From assembly GCF_016908875.1 (NCBI RefSeq), contig NZ_JAFBES010000003.1:1-64000 (forward strand): DNA of 64,000 nt. The letters run 5' to 3'. The DNA comes from Bacillus ectoiniformans. Lineage in GTDB: Bacteria; Bacillota; Bacilli; Bacillales; Domibacillaceae. How positions within the stretch are numbered: the stretch's first letter is position 1; each line of letters opens with the position of its first letter. Below the pieces are notes generated by a model. The model saw only the letters and a program-made list of their open reading frames with translations, did not search any database and was not told the origin of the DNA. Positions 31,924 to 42,327 of the stretch are shown here, in pieces. Both the position numbers and the translations under genes were made by a program.

Positions 31924-33894
31924 ATGCTTTCTTACTATAATAGGAGAAATATTCAACTTCCGTTATATGGACTAATGGCTGTCCTCGCAGTTGTGTTAAT
32001 CATTCTTTCGATGCACAGCTGGATTGCCGGATTGATCGGTCTAGCAGCGGCTGCTTTTCTTTTTTTTCTCCTGTTCAGGGCAGAAAAAAGGATTCACGAA
32101 GAAATTGAACAATATGTTAACACATTGTCTTACCGATTAAAAAAGGTAGGAGAAGAAGCCTTGTTAGAAATGCCAATTGGGATTCTTTTGTACAACGAGG
32201 AGTATTACATAGAATGGTCTAATCCTTTTTTAGCTTCCTGGTTTGAACAGGAGTCTCTTGTGGGGCAGTCCTTATATGAAGTGGCAGAAGTCGTCATACC
32301 GGTGATAAAAAGTGAAAAAGAAGAAACGGTCCAGTTAAATGGACGCCAGTTTCATCTTGTTGTTAAGCCGAGTGAAAGACTGGTTTACTTTTTCGATGTG
32401 ACAGATCAAGTGGAAACAGCTAAGAAATACCTTGAAGAAAAGACGGTTGTGTCGATTATTTACTTGGACAACTACGATGATTTGACTCAAGGAATGGACG
32501 ACCAGACGCGAAGCAACTTAAATAGCCTAGTCACCTCGCTGTTAAACAATTGGGCTAAAGAATATGGAATGTTTATAAAACGGATTTCTTCAGAGCGGTT
32601 CTTTGCGGTATTGAATGAAAAGATTCTGCTTGAACTAGAAGAGTCGAAATTCGCTATCCTGGATGTTATTAGGGAACATACGGCTAAACAAAATGCACCG
32701 CTCACATTAAGTATTGGTGTGGGACAAGGGGAGTTGCCGCTTCCTGATATCGGCGATCTGGCTCAATCCAGTTTAGACTTGGCTCTTGGACGAGGAGGAG
32801 ACCAGGCAGCCATTAAACAAACGACAGGAAAAGTGAAATTCTACGGCGGAAAAACGAATCCGATGGAGAAAAGAACACGTGTCCGCGCGCGGGTGATCTC
32901 TCATGCACTGAAAGAACTGGTGACAGAAAGCGATAAGGTCATTGTCATGGGTCATAAATATCCAGACATGGATGCCATAGGTGCTTCTATGGGAATCCGC
33001 CGCGTAGCCGAAATGAACGATCGAGATGGCTATATTGTCTTGGATTTCTCTGAGATCGATACAGCGGTGAAGCGATTAGTCGGAGAAACGAAGGAGCATC
33101 CAGATTTATATTCAAGATTCCTCACTCCTGAAGAAGCCTTGGATTTAGCGACAGAGGATACGCTGCTTGTCATAGTAGACACGCATAAACCTTCGCTTGT
33201 GATCGAAGAAAAACTATTAAACAAAATTGAAAAAGTTGTGGTCATCGATCACCATCGGCGCGGAGAGGAATTTATTCAAAATCCTTTGCTTGTCTATATG
33301 GAGCCATATGCGTCCTCGACTGCAGAACTTGTGACAGAGCTGCTTGAATACCAGCCGAAAACGAAAAAACTTTCGATGTTAGAAGCGACGGCCCTGCTTG
33401 CAGGAATAATTGTCGATACGAAGAGCTTCTCTTTAAGAACAGGCTCGAGAACATTTGATGCAGCTTCCTACCTGCGGGCACAGGGGGCAGATACCGTTCT
33501 CGTACAAAAATTCTTAAAAGAGGATATTAATACGTATATACAGCGTTCACAATTAATTGAAACAGTGTATTTCGTATACAATGGCATTGCGATCGCTAAA
33601 GGGAGAAATGAGGCCATCTATGATTCTGTGTTAATTGCTCAAGCAGCTGATACACTTTTGACGATGGATGGAGTCAGTGCATCCTTTGTCATTGCCAGAA
33701 GAGCGAAAGATACAGTCGGCATCAGTGCCCGTTCTTTAGGAGAAATCAATGTCCAAATCATTATGGAACAATTAAACGGGGGTGGGCATTTAACCAATGC
33801 AGCAACCCAGCTGAAAGAAATCACTGTAGACGAAGCAGAATTACAGCTGAGCACAGTCATTAATCAAATTATTGAAGGGGGCAGGGAAGAATGA
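31924..33894 (+). CDS. gdpP: Cyclic di-AMP phosphodiesterase GdpP
   Basis: 656 residues. Two N-terminal membrane helices lie at about 14-52. A PAS domain (about 80-150) and a degenerate GGDEF domain (about 170-300) follow. The DHH domain has [13 protein letters not shown] and [10 protein letters not shown], and the DHHA1 domain has [12 protein letters not shown]. It hydrolyses c-di-AMP to pApA and so affects potassium and cell-wall homeostasis. Its stop overlaps the rplI start (ATGA). Confidence 0.97.
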   Translation: MLSYYNRRNIQLPLYGLMAVLAVVLIILSMHSWIAGLIGLAAAAFLFFLLFRAEKRIHEEIEQYVNTLSYRLKKVGEEALLEMPIGILLYNEEYYIEWSNPFLASWFEQESLVGQSLYEVAEVVIPVIKSEKEETVQLNGRQFHLVVKPSERLVYFFDVTDQVETAKKYLEEKTVVSIIYLDNYDDLTQGMDDQTRSNLNSLVTSLLNNWAKEYGMFIKRISSERFFAVLNEKILLELEESKFAILDVIREHTAKQNAPLTLSIGVGQGELPLPDIGDLAQSSLDLALGRGGDQAAIKQTTGKVKFYGGKTNPMEKRTRVRARVISHALKELVTESDKVIVMGHKYPDMDAIGASMGIRRVAEMNDRDGYIVLDFSEIDTAVKRLVGETKEHPDLYSRFLTPEEALDLATEDTLLVIVDTHKPSLVIEEKLLNKIEKVVVIDHHRRGEEFIQNPLLVYMEPYASSTAELVTELLEYQPKTKKLSMLEATALLAGIIVDTKSFSLRTGSRTFDAASYLRAQGADTVLVQKFLKEDINTYIQRSQLIETVYFVYNGIAIAKGRNEAIYDSVLIAQAADTLLTMDGVSASFVIARRAKDTVGISARSLGEINVQIIMEQLNGGGHLTNAATQLKEITVDEAELQLSTVINQIIEGGREE

Positions 33895-34340
33895 AAGTAA
33901 TCTTCTTGCAAGACGTAAAAGGTAAAGGAAAAAAAGGGGAAGTAAAAAATGTCGCGGATGGATACGCGCACAATTTTCTTCTAAAAAATAACTTAGCGGT
34001 GGAAGCAACAGCCGGCAACCAAAAAGCATTAGATAATCAAAAGAAAAAAGAAGCAGAAATTGCTCAGCAAGAAGTAGAAGATGCGAAGAAGTTAAAAGAA
34101 GTGATTGAAGGTCTGACTGTTGAAGTGAAAGCTAAATCAGGAGAAGGCGGCCGTTTATTCGGTTCTGTCACTTCTAAGCAGATTGCAGAAGAACTAAAGA
34201 AAACACACAACATTAAAATTGATAAACGAAAAATGGATCTGCCAGATGGCGTACGTGCTCTTGGTTACACAAACGTACCGGTTAAACTTCATAATGAAGT
34301 ATCTGGAACTTTAAAAGTTCATGTAGTGGAAGAAAAATAA
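33891..34340 (+). CDS. rplI: 50S ribosomal protein L9
   Basis: 149 residues: N-terminal L9 domain [20 protein letters not shown], long central helix, and C-terminal domain with [18 protein letters not shown]. Translationally coupled to gdpP by a 4-base overlap. Confidence 0.99.
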   Translation: MKVIFLQDVKGKGKKGEVKNVADGYAHNFLLKNNLAVEATAGNQKALDNQKKKEAEIAQQEVEDAKKLKEVIEGLTVEVKAKSGEGGRLFGSVTSKQIAEELKKTHNIKIDKRKMDLPDGVRALGYTNVPVKLHNEVSGTLKVHVVEEK

Positions 34341-34371
34341 TTCATTTCATGCTAAAATAGTAAGGTTGAGA

Positions 34372-34405
34372 AATGTGATCGGATGTTTTCTGGTCACATT
34401 TTTTC
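34372..34405 (+). terminator. Terminator after rplI
   Basis: AATGTGATC (34372-34380) pairs with GGTCACATT (34392-34400), followed by a T run. Confidence 0.82.
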
Positions 34406-34445
34406 TATAAAAAAAGTCATCCTTCCTTTAAGGAGGTTCAAGCAT

Positions 34446-35795
34446 ATGAGTGATTTATTAACAGATCGGATTCCACCGCAAAATATAGAGGCAGAGCAGG
34501 CCGTGCTCGGAGCCGTTTTCTTAGAACCATCCGCATTAACTGTAGCATCGGAAATATTAATCCCTGAAGATTTCTACCGAAGTGCCCATCAGAAGATATT
34601 CAGCATGATGCTCAAGCTGAATGACCATGGGAAAGCGGTCGACGTGATTACCGTCACGGAAGAACTCGCAGCGGCCAAAGAGCTTGAGGATGTCGGAGGC
34701 GTATCTTATTTAACTGACTTAGCGGATTCTGTTCCTACAGCTGCCAACATTGAATATTACGCCCGGATCGTCGAAGAGAAGTCGCTTTTGCGTCGATTGA
34801 TACGCACAGCTACCCATATCGCTTCCGAGGGCTACAGCCGAGAAGATGAAGTAGAAGGGCTGTTGAGTGAAGCAGAAAAAAGCATTATGGAAGTCGCTTC
34901 CCGCAAAAACACCAGTGCCTTTCATAATATTAAAGATGTGCTTGTTCGCACATACGACAATATTGAATTGCTTCATAACCGTAAAGGCGACGTAACGGGT
35001 ATTCCTACGGGTTTCGCGGAGCTTGATGGCATGACGGCAGGCTTCCAGCGTAATGATTTAATCATTGTTGCTGCCCGTCCTTCAGTGGGTAAAACCGCCT
35101 TTGCGTTAAACATTGCCCAAAATGTCGCGACCAAAACGGAAGAAAATGTGGCCATCTTTAGTTTGGAGATGGGAGCGGAGCAGCTGGTGATGCGGATGCT
35201 TTGCGCTGAAGGGAACATCAACGCCCAAAACCTGCGGACAGGCTCTCTGACCGACGAAGACTGGCGCAAGCTGACTATGGCGATGGGCAGTCTGTCGAAC
35301 TCCGGTATTTTCATTGATGATACACCAGGTGTCCGCATCGGGGAAATTCGTGCGAAATGCCGCCGTTTGAAACAGGAGCATGGACTGGGCATGATCTTAA
35401 TCGATTACTTGCAGCTGATTCAAGGAAACGGCCGTTCAGGCGAAAATCGTCAGCAGGAAGTATCGGAAATTTCCCGTTCTTTAAAGGCATTAGCGAGGGA
35501 ATTAGAAGTGCCGGTTATCGCGCTTTCCCAGCTGTCCCGTGGAGTAGAGCAGCGTCAAGATAAGCGTCCGATGATGTCAGATATTCGTGAATCAGGGTCG
35601 ATTGAGCAGGATGCCGATATCGTTGCTTTCTTATATCGTGACGATTATTATGATAAAGAGTCTGAGAATAAGAATATTATTGAAATCATTATTGCCAAGC
35701 AGCGTAATGGTCCAGTTGGAACCGTACAGCTGGCGTTTGTAAAAGAATATAATAAATTCGTCAACTTAGAGCGGCGATTTGATGACGCCGGTTAA
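34446..35795 (+). CDS. dnaB: Replicative DNA helicase (DnaB family; DnaC in B. subtilis naming)
   Basis: A hexameric helicase of 449 residues. The N-terminal primase-contact domain begins MSDLLTDRIPPQNIEAEQAV. The RecA-like domain has ARPSVGKTAFAL as Walker A, plus LIDYLQLI and LSQLSRGVEQR. The ATG at 34446 follows AAGGAGG. Upstream in-frame codons fall in the rplI terminator and are unlikely to be used. Confidence 0.97.
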   Translation: MSDLLTDRIPPQNIEAEQAVLGAVFLEPSALTVASEILIPEDFYRSAHQKIFSMMLKLNDHGKAVDVITVTEELAAAKELEDVGGVSYLTDLADSVPTAANIEYYARIVEEKSLLRRLIRTATHIASEGYSREDEVEGLLSEAEKSIMEVASRKNTSAFHNIKDVLVRTYDNIELLHNRKGDVTGIPTGFAELDGMTAGFQRNDLIIVAARPSVGKTAFALNIAQNVATKTEENVAIFSLEMGAEQLVMRMLCAEGNINAQNLRTGSLTDEDWRKLTMAMGSLSNSGIFIDDTPGVRIGEIRAKCRRLKQEHGLGMILIDYLQLIQGNGRSGENRQQEVSEISRSLKALARELEVPVIALSQLSRGVEQRQDKRPMMSDIRESGSIEQDADIVAFLYRDDYYDKESENKNIIEIIIAKQRNGPVGTVQLAFVKEYNKFVNLERRFDDAG

Positions 35796-35805
35796 GAAAT
35801 GTTGA

Positions 35806-35836
35806 GAGTCAGTTACCATATGCTGGCTCTTTTTTG
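35806..35836 (+). terminator. Terminator after dnaB
   Basis: GAGTCAG (35806-35812) pairs with CTGGCTC (35823-35829) and is followed by TTTTTT. Confidence 0.82.
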
Positions 35837-35839
35837 TTT

Positions 35840-35885
35840 TATACGAACGAATACGATAAAAAAATATTAATTGTTCGTGTTTTGT
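35840..35885 (+). promoter_or_regulatory. PurR-type operator upstream of purA
   Basis: Two inverted half sites, ACGAACGAA (35843-35851) and ATTGTTCGTGTTT (35870-35882, reverse reading AAACACGAACAAT), each contain the CGAAC core of the Bacillus PurBox (AWWWCCGAACWWT). The boxes are about 18 bases apart. They lie 85-125 bases before the purA start, with a possible -35 TTGACT at 35888. PurR controls purA in B. subtilis. Confidence 0.7.
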
Positions 35886-35966
35886 ATTTGACTTCTTCTG
35901 TTTTAAACTGGTAAACTTATTATGTTTGATAAAAAGAATTTACGGACCCTTCGGAGGTGCACATAC

Positions 35967-37259
35967 ATGTCATCAGTAGTTGTAGTTGGAACACAATGGG
36001 GCGATGAAGGAAAAGGTAAGATCACTGACTTCCTTTCAGAAAATGCAGAAGTAGTAGCCCGTTACCAAGGCGGTAACAATGCCGGTCATACCATTAAATT
36101 CAATGATGTGACGTATAAATTGCATTTAATCCCATCAGGAATTTTCTATGAGGATAAAATTTGTGTAATTGGAAATGGAATGGTTGTAGATCCTAAAGCG
36201 CTAGTTAAAGAATTAAAGTATTTAGCAGACCGCAACGTATCTACAGAAAATCTTCGTATCAGCAATCGTGCACATGTCATTCTTCCATACCACTTGAAAA
36301 TCGATGAAGTGGAAGAAGAGCGCAAAGGTGCGAACAAGATCGGAACAACGAAAAAAGGAATTGGCCCAGCTTATATGGATAAAGCAGCGCGTGTCGGAAT
36401 CCGCATGGCTGACCTTTTAGACCGCCAAGCCTTCGAAGAAAAATTAACTCGCAATCTTGAAGAGAAGAATCGTCTGTTAGAGCGTTTCTATGAGACTGAG
36501 GGCTTCAAAATTGAAGATATTTTAGACGAGTACTATGAGTATGGCCAACAAATTAAGCATCTAGTAAGCGATACATCTGTTGTGCTGAACGACGCATTAG
36601 ATGAAGGCCGCCGTGTCCTTTTTGAAGGTGCACAAGGCGTTATGCTTGATATTGATCAAGGTACATATCCATTTGTTACATCATCTAACCCAGTTGCCGG
36701 CGGTGTAACGATCGGTTCTGGTGTAGGTCCTACAAAGATCAATCATGTCGTTGGTGTGTCTAAAGCTTACACAACTCGTGTAGGAGATGGACCATTCCCG
36801 ACAGAACTTGATAACGAAATTGGCCACCAAATTCGTGAAGTAGGCCGTGAATACGGAACAACAACTGGACGTCCTCGCCGTGTCGGCTGGTTTGACAGTG
36901 TCGTTGTTCGCCATGCTCGCCGTGTGAGCGGCTTGACAGATCTTTCATTGAACTCAATCGATGTTCTTACAGGCATCGAAACATTGAAAATCTGTGTTGC
37001 TTACCGTTACAAAGGTGAAATCATGGAAGAATTCCCAGCGAGCTTAAATGTACTGGCTGAATGTGAGCCTGTATACGAAGAGCTTCCAGGCTGGACAGAA
37101 GATATCACAGGCTGCAAATCATTGAGCGAACTGCCGGATAATGCCCGTCATTATTTAGAGCGCGTGTCTCAATTAACAGGCATTCCTTTGTCAATCTTCT
37201 CAGTAGGTCCTGACCGCAACCAGACAAATGTTGTCCGCAGCGTATGGAGCTTAAGATAA
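35967..37259 (+). CDS. purA: Adenylosuccinate synthetase
   Basis: It converts IMP, aspartate and GTP to adenylosuccinate, the first committed step to AMP. The protein has 430 residues. The N-terminal GTP loop GDEGKGK is at residues 12-18, with [11 protein letters not shown] and [14 protein letters not shown] further on. The ATG at 35967 is seven bases after GGAGGTG. It has its own PurR-like operator and a strong terminator, so it is probably monocistronic. Confidence 0.99.
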   Translation: MSSVVVVGTQWGDEGKGKITDFLSENAEVVARYQGGNNAGHTIKFNDVTYKLHLIPSGIFYEDKICVIGNGMVVDPKALVKELKYLADRNVSTENLRISNRAHVILPYHLKIDEVEEERKGANKIGTTKKGIGPAYMDKAARVGIRMADLLDRQAFEEKLTRNLEEKNRLLERFYETEGFKIEDILDEYYEYGQQIKHLVSDTSVVLNDALDEGRRVLFEGAQGVMLDIDQGTYPFVTSSNPVAGGVTIGSGVGPTKINHVVGVSKAYTTRVGDGPFPTELDNEIGHQIREVGREYGTTTGRPRRVGWFDSVVVRHARRVSGLTDLSLNSIDVLTGIETLKICVAYRYKGEIMEEFPASLNVLAECEPVYEELPGWTEDITGCKSLSELPDNARHYLERVSQLTGIPLSIFSVGPDRNQTNVVRSVWSLR

Positions 37260-37278
37260 GCATATAATGAACAGAAGA

Positions 37279-37319
37279 GAGTGTCCCATAAGCTTCGGCT
37301 TTTAGGGGCACTCTTTTTT
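37279..37319 (+). terminator. Terminator after purA
   Basis: GAGTGTCCC (37279-37287) pairs with GGGGCACTC (37305-37313); the inner AAGC-TTCG-GCTT hairpin caps it and TTTTTT follows. Confidence 0.9.
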
Positions 37320-37331
37320 CGTTACTCTTGA

Positions 37332-37491
37332 TTTCTTTTCGCGCCTGTTGTGTTTCTTTTCACTTGAAGAGAGTTTATTTACATTCAAGGGGATTTCTTT
37401 ACACTTACTCAATTTTCTTTTCGTACAGGTGATTTGTTTACAGTCAGCGAAATTTCTATACGCTCAAAAAGGTTTCTTTTCATACAGCTGA
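37332..37491. repeat. Degenerate tandem repeat, 8 units of about 20 bp
   Basis: The motif TTTCTTTtCa recurs with starts at 37332, 37353, 37374, 37394, 37414, 37433, 37453 and 37473 (spacings of 19-21). On the minus strand each unit reads about TGAnTGTAAAGAAA followed by six variable bases. It fills most of the gap between the purA terminator and the tRNA genes. No credible reading frame explains it. Confidence 0.75.
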
Positions 37492-37669
37492 AAAAGAGCA
37501 AAATGCACTGTATTTTTTTAAAAATCAAGAGAAATCCGTACTTTAAAAAGTTTTATTCCCTTTTACGACAAATTTTTTCAAAAATGTATTGTCAGTCTAA
37601 ATTCCATGTGATAAGATTAACCTCGTTGCTAAGGAAACAAGTGAATTAGTAAACTATCATTCTACTTAT

Positions 37670-37741
37670 GGCCCGTTGGTCAAGCGGTTAAGACACCGCC
37701 CTTTCACGGCGGTAACACGGGTTCGAATCCCGTACGGGTCA
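37670..37741 (+). tRNA. tRNA-Glu (anticodon TTC)
   Basis: A 72-base cloverleaf. Acceptor GGCCCGT pairs with ACGGGTC, the anticodon loop is CTTTCAC, and the T arm is CGGGTTCGAATCCCG. CCA is not encoded. Confidence 0.97.
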
Positions 37742-37822
37742 TCCAAACAGACAGGTACGTTTCTGACGGCTGCCTTTGCACCGTCAGATTGCTTTACCTT
37801 ATGTTTCAAGTAGATCAATAAT

Positions 37823-37899
37823 GGTCCGGTAGTTCAGTTGGTTAGAATGCCTGCCTGTCACGCAGGAGGTCGCGGGTTCGAGTCCCGTCCGGACCGCCA
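37823..37899 (+). tRNA. tRNA-Asp (anticodon GTC)
   Basis: A 77-base cloverleaf. Acceptor GGTCCGG pairs with CCGGACC, the anticodon loop is CTGTCAC, and CCA is encoded at 37897-37899. Confidence 0.97.
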
Positions 37900-38115
37900 T
37901 TATTATTTAAACCGTTTACTTTAATGAATCAATCCTAATGAATTTGCGGGCCATGCGTTCTAAGACCTGTTCTTAGATGGCCAGCAAAATTTTTACCGGA
38001 TGCAGGTATGTGGCTTTAATAATGAGTACATAATGTAAGACCAGCAACAAGTGTCGTTCCTGAGAGCGGGTGGATGGAAAACGGACACATTTATATGAAA
38101 GTATTCTTTTATTAA

Positions 38116-38188
38116 GGCTCAGTAGCTCAGTCGGTAGAGCAATGGACTGAAAATCCATGTGTCGGCGGTTCGATTCCGTCCTGAGCCA
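38116..38188 (+). tRNA. tRNA-Phe (anticodon GAA)
   Basis: A 73-base cloverleaf. Acceptor GGCTCAG pairs with CTGAGCC, the anticodon loop is CTGAAAA, and CCA is not encoded. It is the last of a Glu-Asp-Phe cluster. Confidence 0.97.
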
Positions 38189-38194
38189 TCAAAG

Positions 38195-38234
38195 AAGCAT
38201 CGCGATGATATTTCACTCTCGCGATGCTTTTTTT
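38195..38234 (+). terminator. Terminator of the tRNA cluster
   Basis: AAGCATCGCG (38195-38204) pairs perfectly with CGCGATGCTT (38220-38229), followed by a T run. The 228 bases from here to walR contain a TATAAT at 38394-38399 that may be the walR -10, but no good -35. Confidence 0.9.
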
Positions 38235-38462
38235 ATTTCCAAGGAAATAGATGCCTGGCTGTAATAGATGAAAACGATCGTATAACATGGTAAAGTTAAT
38301 GAGAAGTTTGACATATTTACAGCAGCTTAGAATCCAGGCATAAATAGAGAACAGGCGTTAGATCATAGTGTAAATGCACTTACATTCTTCTGCTATAATT
38401 GTACCAACCATTTAATCTTTACTATAGTAGATAGCAAGATTGAAGAAATGAGGAGAAAAATC

Positions 38463-39170
38463 ATGCAAAAGAAAATACTAGTCGTTGATGATGAAAGACC
38501 AATTGCAGATATCTTACAATTTAATCTCAAAAAAGAAGGCTACGATGTTCACTGTGCCTACGATGGTGATCAAGCAGTAGAGATGGTTGAGGAATTGCAG
38601 CCGGATTTAATTCTGCTCGATATTATGCTTCCAGGCCGTGATGGAATGGAAGTATGCCGTGAAGTGAGAAAGAAATATGAAATGCCGATTGTCATGCTGA
38701 CAGCGAAGGATTCAGAAATTGATAAAGTGCTCGGTCTTGAACTTGGGGCGGATGACTATGTCACAAAGCCTTTTAGCACGAGGGAGCTAATTGCCCGTGT
38801 GAAAGCGAATTTACGCCGCCATCAAGCTGGCGCTGCACAGGCCGTGGAAGAAGATACGAATGAAATTACAGTCGGTACGCTGACGATTCATCCAGATGCT
38901 TATATCGTATCTAAACGTGGAGAAACGATTGAATTGACGCATCGTGAGTTTGAATTGCTTCATTATTTAGCGAAGCATATTGGACAAGTCATGACGCGTG
39001 AGCATTTACTGCAAACGGTATGGGGCTACGATTACTACGGAGATGTCCGTACCGTGGACGTAACCGTTCGACGCTTGCGTGAGAAAATTGAAGATAACCC
39101 TAGCCACCCATCTTGGATTGTGACAAGAAGAGGAGTCGGTTATTACTTGCGGAATCCTGAGCAGGAGTAA
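38463..39170 (+). CDS. walR: Essential two-component response regulator WalR
   Basis: An OmpR/PhoB-type regulator of 235 residues. In the receiver domain the phospho-acceptor is D53 (LLDIMLPG), with D9-D10. The winged-helix DNA-binding domain includes [17 protein letters not shown]. It controls cell-wall hydrolases with WalK. The ATG at 38463 is preceded by GAGGAG; an in-frame ATG at 38448 overlaps that site. It heads the walR-walK-yycH-yycI-yycJ operon. Confidence 0.98.
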   Translation: MQKKILVVDDERPIADILQFNLKKEGYDVHCAYDGDQAVEMVEELQPDLILLDIMLPGRDGMEVCREVRKKYEMPIVMLTAKDSEIDKVLGLELGADDYVTKPFSTRELIARVKANLRRHQAGAAQAVEEDTNEITVGTLTIHPDAYIVSKRGETIELTHREFELLHYLAKHIGQVMTREHLLQTVWGYDYYGDVRTVDVTVRRLREKIEDNPSHPSWIVTRRGVGYYLRNPEQE

Positions 39171-39175
39171 GATAA

Positions 39176-40999
39176 ATGAAAAGAGTAGGTTTTTTTCGAT
39201 CGATCCAGCTGAAGTTTGTGTTAATTTACGTGCTTCTCATCCTGTTTGCTATGCAGGTGATTGGTGTTTACTTCGTGAAGGAACTAGAAGAGAAGCTCGT
39301 TACAAACTTTAAAAGCTCCTTGCAGGAACGGGTAAATTTATTAGAATACAATTTAAGAGAAGAAATGCTGAAAGAGAGAAGCGAAGAAACAGCTACGCTT
39401 GAACAAGATATCCGTAAAATCTTAGACGACTTTTCAGCCAATGATATTTCAGAAGTGCGGGTCATTGACCGCAGAAGCCGAATCATTGGCACGAGTGACC
39501 CGAATAATCAAGGAATTGTCGGTCAGCGAACGACTGAAATTGCGGTGAAACGGACGCTTTCAGTTGGTGCGGAAGAAGATAAGATCCTGATCGACCGCCA
39601 GACTCGGAAGCGGATCTGGGTATTTACATCCCCGATTATTTCTAATCGGGAAGTGATTGGTTCCGTCTATTTAATTGGTAAAGTGGAAAACGTCTTTGGG
39701 CAAATGGATGAAATCAATGAGATATTATTTTCCGCCACAGCTCTTGCTTTATTTGTGACGGCTATACTGGGCATTCTTTTGGCACGAACGATCACAAGAC
39801 CGATCACCGATATGCGGCGGCAGGCAGTGGCCTTAGGGAAAGGAAACTTTTCACGAAAGGTTCGCGTGTACGGCCAGGATGAAATCGGAGAACTGGCCAT
39901 TACCTTTAACAATTTAACGAAACGGCTTCAAGAAGCCCAGGCGACAACAGAAGGAGAAAGAAGGAAGCTTTCGTCCGTTCTTTCCTATATGACAGACGGA
40001 GTGATTGCGACCGATCGTAAGGGACGGGTCATTTTAATTAACGAGCCGGCTGCGAAGCTATTAAATGTTTCACGTGAAACAGTCATTTCTCAGCCTATCG
40101 TATCTCTGCTGGGGCTTGAGGAAGAGTATTCGTTTGAAGATTTATTAAATGAGCAGGACTCGGTCATTTTAGATCACAGTACGCAGGAACAGCCTTATAT
40201 CTTACGTGCGAACTTTTCTACTATTCAAAAGGATACGGGCTTTGTGAATGGTTTAATCACCGTGCTCCACGATATTACCGAGCAAGAGAAAATTGAAATG
40301 GACCGCAGGGAGTTTGTGGCGAACGTTTCACATGAATTAAGAACCCCACTCACGACGATGCGAAGTTATTTGGAAGCATTGGCAGAAGGGGCGTGGCAGG
40401 ATCCGGATATTGCTCCGCATTTCTTGGATGTCACTCAAACAGAAACCGAGCGAATGATTCGTCTCGTCAATGACTTGCTCCAGCTATCGAAGTTTGACAG
40501 CAGTGATTACAATTTAACGAAGAAGGATGTAGACTTTACGGAATTTTTCAACCGCATTATTGACCGATTTGAAATGACAAAGCCGGAGGAAATCACGTTT
40601 AAACGGAAGCTGCCGCGCTATCCTGTGTATGTAGAAATCGATGCCGATAAGCTTACGCAGGTGCTTGATAATATTATTTCCAATGCGCTGAAGTACTCTC
40701 CTCAAGGCGGACAGATTTCGTTTAAAGTGGAGGAGCGGTCTAATGCCATTGAAGTAAGTGTACGCGATCAGGGAATGGGCATTCCTAAGAAGAATTTAGA
40801 GCGAATTTTTGAGCGTTTTTATCGTGTAGACCGAGCGCGCTCACGTAAAATGGGCGGAACAGGATTAGGATTAGCTATAGCAAAAGAAATGATTACCGCT
40901 CATGGCGGCCATATTTGGGCGACAAGTGTCGAAGGGAAAGGGACAGCCATTCACTTTACACTTCCATACGAGCTTTCTCAAGAGGATGAATGGTCATGA
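39176..40999 (+). CDS. walK: Essential sensor histidine kinase WalK
   Basis: 607 residues. TM1 is at about 12-34, an extracellular sensor at about 35-182, TM2 at about 183-205, HAMP at about 205-257 and PAS at about 265-370. The histidine is H386 in ANVSHELRTPL, followed by the ATPase domain with GTGLGLAIAKE. It begins five bases after walR. The coding sequence contains a perfect parS site at the codons for LNVSRET. Confidence 0.98.
   Translation: MKRVGFFRSIQLKFVLIYVLLILFAMQVIGVYFVKELEEKLVTNFKSSLQERVNLLEYNLREEMLKERSEETATLEQDIRKILDDFSANDISEVRVIDRRSRIIGTSDPNNQGIVGQRTTEIAVKRTLSVGAEEDKILIDRQTRKRIWVFTSPIISNREVIGSVYLIGKVENVFGQMDEINEILFSATALALFVTAILGILLARTITRPITDMRRQAVALGKGNFSRKVRVYGQDEIGELAITFNNLTKRLQEAQATTEGERRKLSSVLSYMTDGVIATDRKGRVILINEPAAKLLNVSRETVISQPIVSLLGLEEEYSFEDLLNEQDSVILDHSTQEQPYILRANFSTIQKDTGFVNGLITVLHDITEQEKIEMDRREFVANVSHELRTPLTTMRSYLEALAEGAWQDPDIAPHFLDVTQTETERMIRLVNDLLQLSKFDSSDYNLTKKDVDFTEFFNRIIDRFEMTKPEEITFKRKLPRYPVYVEIDADKLTQVLDNIISNALKYSPQGGQISFKVEERSNAIEVSVRDQGMGIPKKNLERIFERFYRVDRARSRKMGGTGLGLAIAKEMITAHGGHIWATSVEGKGTAIHFTLPYELSQEDEWS
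40066..40081. other. parS site within walK, perfect consensus
   Basis: TGTTTCACGTGAAACA, an exact match, inside the coding region. Confidence 0.96.
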
Positions 41000-42327
41000 A
41001 CTATGAAAAAATTAAATCAATTGCCTTAGCTGTGCTAGTTCTGATAAGCATCTTGTTAACATGGAGTATTTGGAACTACCAGCCGGATTATGAAACGATC
41101 GACAATGATTATATTTATGAGGTGTCGATCAGTGAGACGAGAACAGCTGATGAGTTAATTAAACCTTCTAAGGTACTTGTGCACATAGAGGAAGAACATC
41201 ACGGCACGAACAATGAAAAAGATGCAGATGAAGTATTAAAAGAATTAAAAAAATGGACATTTGACGAAGGAGAGAATATCTCTACTACCTTGTCGGAAAG
41301 GGAATTCCAGCGGCTAGTTCATGGAAACAACCGATTAGAAATGATCTTTCCAACCTATGTGCCATTTACTTCTTTTAAAAATATTTTAACGTTTAATAAT
41401 AACAGCGTGCCTAATGCGGTATTTGACCGCATAGTAGTGACTCAGGTGAATGCAAAGGAAAACACAGCGTTGGTTTATTTTGTCTCAACGAGTGAACGGC
41501 TTGTATTTAAAAGCGAAGCCCAAGCGTCAACGGCAGCAATCTTTAAAAAGAGATTTATAGACTCTGCCGATCGCTGGAAGCATTATTTTTCTTATAAATT
41601 GAAAAATGGCCATACGATTTTCTTGCCGAATGAAGAAACATCGCTGCTTCGTTATAAGTATTATCCGGACTACATTGCCACAGAGAAGTTTAAAGATGCT
41701 CTATTCAGCGACCCAAGCTACGTCAAAAAAGGGGCAAAATCTGATGGAGAAGAATATACAGATGGTTCTAGTTTACTAAGAGTCAACTACAATAATCACA
41801 TGATTTTTTATGTGAATCCAGCCAAGGAATCTGAAATTGACCGGACGGGAAATTACCATCAGCTTCTCGAGAAAAGCATGAATTTCGTTAATGAACATAG
41901 CGGATGGACCGATCAATATCGTTTGTTTGACAGCTCTCCGTCTAACCCAACGATTAACTACCGTTTATTTGTCAGCGGCAGACCTGTGTTTAATGACCAA
42001 GGGATGACATTAATTCAGCAGGTATGGGGTCAAGATCAAATTTATAAATATGTTCGTCCATATTTTACGCTAGACATCTCATTGCCTTCTGAAAAAGACG
42101 AAGTGAAACTGGTAAATGGCAAGACGGCTATAGATAAAGTAGTCAGCCAAGATGACATTAACCCTAATATGATAGAAGATTTGACGGTCGGCTATGATTT
42201 AGCCCGCGACCCACAGACACGTAAGATTCTTGTATTAGAGCCTTCTTGGTACTATAAATATAACGGCCGTTGGCAGCGCCTTGAAATGAATGAAGGAACG
42301 GGAGGAACTGTGCGTGGATTGGAGTAA
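40996..42327 (+). CDS. yycH: WalK regulatory membrane protein YycH
   Basis: 443 residues with one N-terminal membrane helix (about 8-25) and a large extracytoplasmic part. In B. subtilis YycH and YycI bind WalK and restrain it. The ATG at 40996, eight bases after AGAGGAT, overlaps the walK stop. A frame start at 40990 is too close to that site. Confidence 0.95.
   Translation: MNYEKIKSIALAVLVLISILLTWSIWNYQPDYETIDNDYIYEVSISETRTADELIKPSKVLVHIEEEHHGTNNEKDADEVLKELKKWTFDEGENISTTLSEREFQRLVHGNNRLEMIFPTYVPFTSFKNILTFNNNSVPNAVFDRIVVTQVNAKENTALVYFVSTSERLVFKSEAQASTAAIFKKRFIDSADRWKHYFSYKLKNGHTIFLPNEETSLLRYKYYPDYIATEKFKDALFSDPSYVKKGAKSDGEEYTDGSSLLRVNYNNHMIFYVNPAKESEIDRTGNYHQLLEKSMNFVNEHSGWTDQYRLFDSSPSNPTINYRLFVSGRPVFNDQGMTLIQQVWGQDQIYKYVRPYFTLDISLPSEKDEVKLVNGKTAIDKVVSQDDINPNMIEDLTVGYDLARDPQTRKILVLEPSWYYKYNGRWQRLEMNEGTGGTVRGLE

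Noticed and set aside
37434-37649. Plus-strand open frame downstream of purA
   Set aside because: It lies in the 20-bp repeat array; composition follows the repeats and no start site is evident.
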